From the NCBI GenBank assembly GCA_001508835.1, contig LGFB01000064.1, forward strand, positions 1 through 7,203: 7,203 nucleotides of DNA. The letters are read 5' to 3'. This document shows positions 5,987 through 7,203 of the stretch, piece after piece (within the stretch, counting starts at the first letter, position 1; the number at the start of each line of letters is the position of its first letter). The DNA is from a bacterium 42_11. GTDB lineage: Bacteria; Synergistota; GBS-1. Under the pieces are notes generated by a model that had not been told where the DNA came from, ran no database searches, and saw only the letters and a program-made list of their open reading frames with translations. The translations under genes were made by a program, and so were the position numbers.

Positions 5987-6662
5987 AGGGAAGCTTTTCG
6001 TTATCTCTGGTCCTTCGGGAGCTGGCAAAGGAACGTTAAGAAGGGAGCTTTTTAAGGCAATGCCGAATCTAATCTATTCGGTTTCCGTGACCACGCGTAA
6101 GCCGAGGGCGGGGGAAGTAAATGGGGTGGATTATTTTTTCATAACCCAAGAGGAATTTGAGAAGATGAGAGATAACGGAGAGCTTCTTGAATGGGCGGAG
6201 GTCCATGGCAATCTATATGGAACTCCGAAAGGCTTTGTTGAGGAAAAGTTAAATCAAGGGAAAAGCGTGGTTCTTGAAATCGATGTTCAGGGTGCTTTAC
6301 AGGTAAAGGAAAGGTTTCCTGAGGCTGTTCTGATTTTCATTCTTCCTCCTTCGAAGGAGGAGCTGGCTTCAAGGTTAAAGGGAAGAGGAACGGAGACACC
6401 GGAGGAGCTTGAAATAAGATTGAGGAATGCCTCTTGGGAGCTTGATAAAAGGGAGCTCTATGATTATGCTGTTATTAATGATGACGTAGATAGGGCATCT
6501 TCCGAATTGATAGAGATAGTTAAAAGGGAAATAGGTCTTTCGGGAGGTGAGGGGGAGAATGTTTTATCCGACGATAGAGGATTTGATGAAAAAGAGGAAC
6601 ATAAGCACCCGCTATCTTTTGACGATGATAATTGCAAAGAGGGCAAGGGCGATAGGAAGTGA
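5973..6662 (+). CDS. gmk: Guanylate kinase with an overprinted C-terminal tail
   Basis: Phosphorylates GMP and dGMP to the diphosphates with ATP, a cytosolic step to GTP. The core is standard: P-loop [10 protein letters not shown] (12-21), GMP-binding [20 protein letters not shown] (37-56), [15 protein letters not shown] (71-85), [10 protein letters not shown] (99-108) and the LID region [13 protein letters not shown] (133-145). The kinase fold should end near residue 190 ([13 protein letters not shown]). About 34 further residues (196-229), rich in Asp, Glu and Lys, are encoded in the +1-shifted frame over the start of rpoZ, giving 229 residues against the usual 200-210. ATG 5973 is preferred over the in-frame GTG 5961: it begins just before the first strand and has GGAGG at 5964-5968. 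The tail most likely arose by loss of an earlier stop, or it could reflect a sequencing error. Confidence 0.95.
   Translation: MKRNRGKLFVISGPSGAGKGTLRRELFKAMPNLIYSVSVTTRKPRAGEVNGVDYFFITQEEFEKMRDNGELLEWAEVHGNLYGTPKGFVEEKLNQGKSVVLEIDVQGALQVKERFPEAVLIFILPPSKEELASRLKGRGTETPEELEIRLRNASWELDKRELYDYAVINDDVDRASSELIEIVKREIGLSGGEGENVLSDDRGFDEKEEHKHPLSFDDDNCKEGKGDRK
6344..6361 (+). repeat. 18-base perfect palindrome inside gmk
   Basis: TCCTCCTTCGAAGGAGGA is fully self-complementary, within the codons for LPPSKEEL. In mRNA it can form a hairpin whose left arm (CCUCC) resembles the anti-Shine-Dalgarno and whose right arm (GGAGG) resembles a Shine-Dalgarno. No U-tract follows, so it is not an intrinsic terminator. 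It may be incidental to codon choice. Confidence 0.6.
6542..6550 (+). promoter_or_regulatory. Shine-Dalgarno site for rpoZ inside gmk
   Basis: GGGAGGTGA ends 8 bases before ATG 6559, and a second purine run (GAGGGGGA, 6549-6556) lies between. GTG 6547 is inside the site and is unlikely to be the start. Confidence 0.75.
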
Positions 6663-6786
6663 CCCTTCAAGGAAGGTATTAAGCGTAGAACCGCTTAAGC
6701 CCATATCCATCGCTTTAAAGGAGCTTGATCGGGGGTTGATAGAGTGGGAGTTGCCTTCAAAAGCTTTCTCCAAGGAAAGAATATAG
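6559..6786 (+). CDS. rpoZ: DNA-directed RNA polymerase omega subunit
   Basis: Small subunit that binds the C-terminal part of beta-prime, helps assemble RNA polymerase and, in some bacteria, contributes to the ppGpp site. The protein has 75 residues, within the usual 65-90 range. The family pattern is clear: [19 protein letters not shown] (3-21), the hallmark [10 protein letters not shown] (24-33), then VEPLKPISIALKELDRG (43-59). The start ATG 6559 is chosen from spacing to GGGAGGTGA and because omega proteins begin just before the Y-P-T/S-I motif. It is overlapped at both ends, 104 bases by gmk and 43 bases by coaBC, leaving only 81 bases uniquely its own. Position between gmk and coaBC is the classic one and supports the identification of this short, weakly conserved protein. 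Confidence 0.92.
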   Translation: MFYPTIEDLMKKRNISTRYLLTMIIAKRARAIGSDPSRKVLSVEPLKPISIALKELDRGLIEWELPSKAFSKERI

Positions 6787-7203
6787 TTCTTGGTATTACA
6801 GGTAGTATATCGGCCTATAAGGGTGTAGAGCTTTTAAGGCTCTTTCAAGATGGAGGAGCAAATGTCCGCGTCGTTCTGAGTGAGGGGGCAATGGAGTTTA
6901 TTACTCCCCTTTCTTTTTCTCCCTTCGCTCAGAAAATTTATTCTCCTTACGAGTATTTTGCTGGAGGAGTTCCCCACATAGATCTTGCATCGTGGGCAGA
7001 CCTCCTGATAGTTTACCCTGCTTCTGCCGATTTTATATCCTCCGTTGCTTTTGGCAGAGCCGATGGCCTTCTTGAAACGGTTTACATGGCCTTTAAGGGG
7101 CCGAAGATAATCGCACCGGCGATGAACTGGCGTATGTATGAGAGCGCAGGCTTAAGGAGGGCTTTAAAGCTGATAAAAGATGAGGCTCTAATAATTGAAC
7201 CTG
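6744..7203 (+). CDS. coaBC: Phosphopantothenoylcysteine decarboxylase/phosphopantothenate-cysteine ligase, 3'-truncated by the window edge
   Basis: Bifunctional coenzyme A enzyme: CoaB joins cysteine to 4'-phosphopantothenate (CTP-dependent) and CoaC, an FMN protein, decarboxylates the product. Only the first 153 residues are present, all in the CoaC flavoprotein domain. Visible are the FMN-binding start GKNIVLGITGSISAYKGVEL (11-30), VVLSEGAMEFITPLSF (43-58), the expected catalytic His78 in VPHIDLASWADL (76-87), and the substrate-binding motif APAMNWRMY (124-132). PASAD (92-96) replaces the more usual PATAN/PASAN, a small divergence in the FMN-contacting loop. The start is GTG 6744, overlapping rpoZ by 43 bases, with a GGGGGTTGAT run at 6731-6740 as a possible ribosome-binding site. 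Whether the CoaB domain follows cannot be seen, so a CoaC-only or other flavoprotein decarboxylase remains possible. Confidence 0.88.
   Translation, partial: MGVAFKSFLQGKNIVLGITGSISAYKGVELLRLFQDGGANVRVVLSEGAMEFITPLSFSPFAQKIYSPYEYFAGGVPHIDLASWADLLIVYPASADFISSVAFGRADGLLETVYMAFKGPKIIAPAMNWRMYESAGLRRALKLIKDEALIIEP

Noticed and set aside
5726..6028. 100-residue minus-strand open frame across remA and gmk
   Set aside because: It lies opposite two confidently identified conserved genes and has no family signature.
6822..6845. Hairpin GAGC-TTTTAAG-GCTC followed by TTTC as a terminator
   Set aside because: Only a 4-bp stem, no real U-tract, and within the coding region of coaBC.

Overview
The window is a compact, plus-strand-only run of bacterial housekeeping genes. 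It looks like chromosomal core DNA, with no mobile element, CRISPR array, tRNA or rRNA in it. The order is: 3' part of trpS (tryptophanyl-tRNA synthetase), an RluB/RsuA-type pseudouridine synthase, an HDOD/HD-domain protein, cmk (cytidylate kinase), a short PlsC-type acyltransferase, hflX (ribosome-associated GTPase), a YicC-family protein, remA (DUF370 regulator), gmk (guanylate kinase), rpoZ (RNA polymerase omega) and the 5' part of coaBC. Nothing longer than 35 bases lies outside a gene, and five of the ten junctions overlap.

Organism: coding strands are purine-rich. Arginine is mostly AGA/AGG, isoleucine is often ATA, and Lys/Glu and Ile/Val are abundant, which is typical of a thermophile. 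Strong GGAGG-type Shine-Dalgarno sites, frequent TTG/GTG starts, RemA, and a TrpRS with the four-cysteine [4Fe-4S] signature known from Thermotoga together suggest a thermophilic anaerobe from a group such as Thermotogae, Synergistota, Dictyoglomi or deep Firmicutes. The sequence alone does not settle which; this is inference.

Layout: bases 2-1597 hold two translation-related genes, trpS and rluB. A perfect extended -10 element (TGATATAAT) at the end of rluB may start a second transcript at the HDOD gene. Bases 1633-3738 hold the HDOD protein, cmk and plsC, all read from strong ribosome-binding sites, with cmk and plsC overlapping by 44 bases and both starting with TTG. hflX (3735-4823) is joined to plsC by an ATGA overlap and leads into the second block, yicC-remA-gmk-rpoZ-coaBC, a gene order widely conserved in Gram-positive-type bacteria. 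In that block rpoZ is squeezed: its first 104 bases lie inside the end of gmk and its last 43 inside the start of coaBC.

Functionally the genes cover tRNA charging, rRNA modification, ribosome rescue, RNA turnover, CMP and GMP phosphorylation, phospholipid synthesis, transcription and coenzyme A synthesis. This is the profile of a growth-linked operon. The points most worth a second look are the Fe-S type TrpRS, the HDOD protein that keeps an apparently complete set of HD metal ligands, and the heavy overprinting around rpoZ. I found no evidence of a wholly new system.
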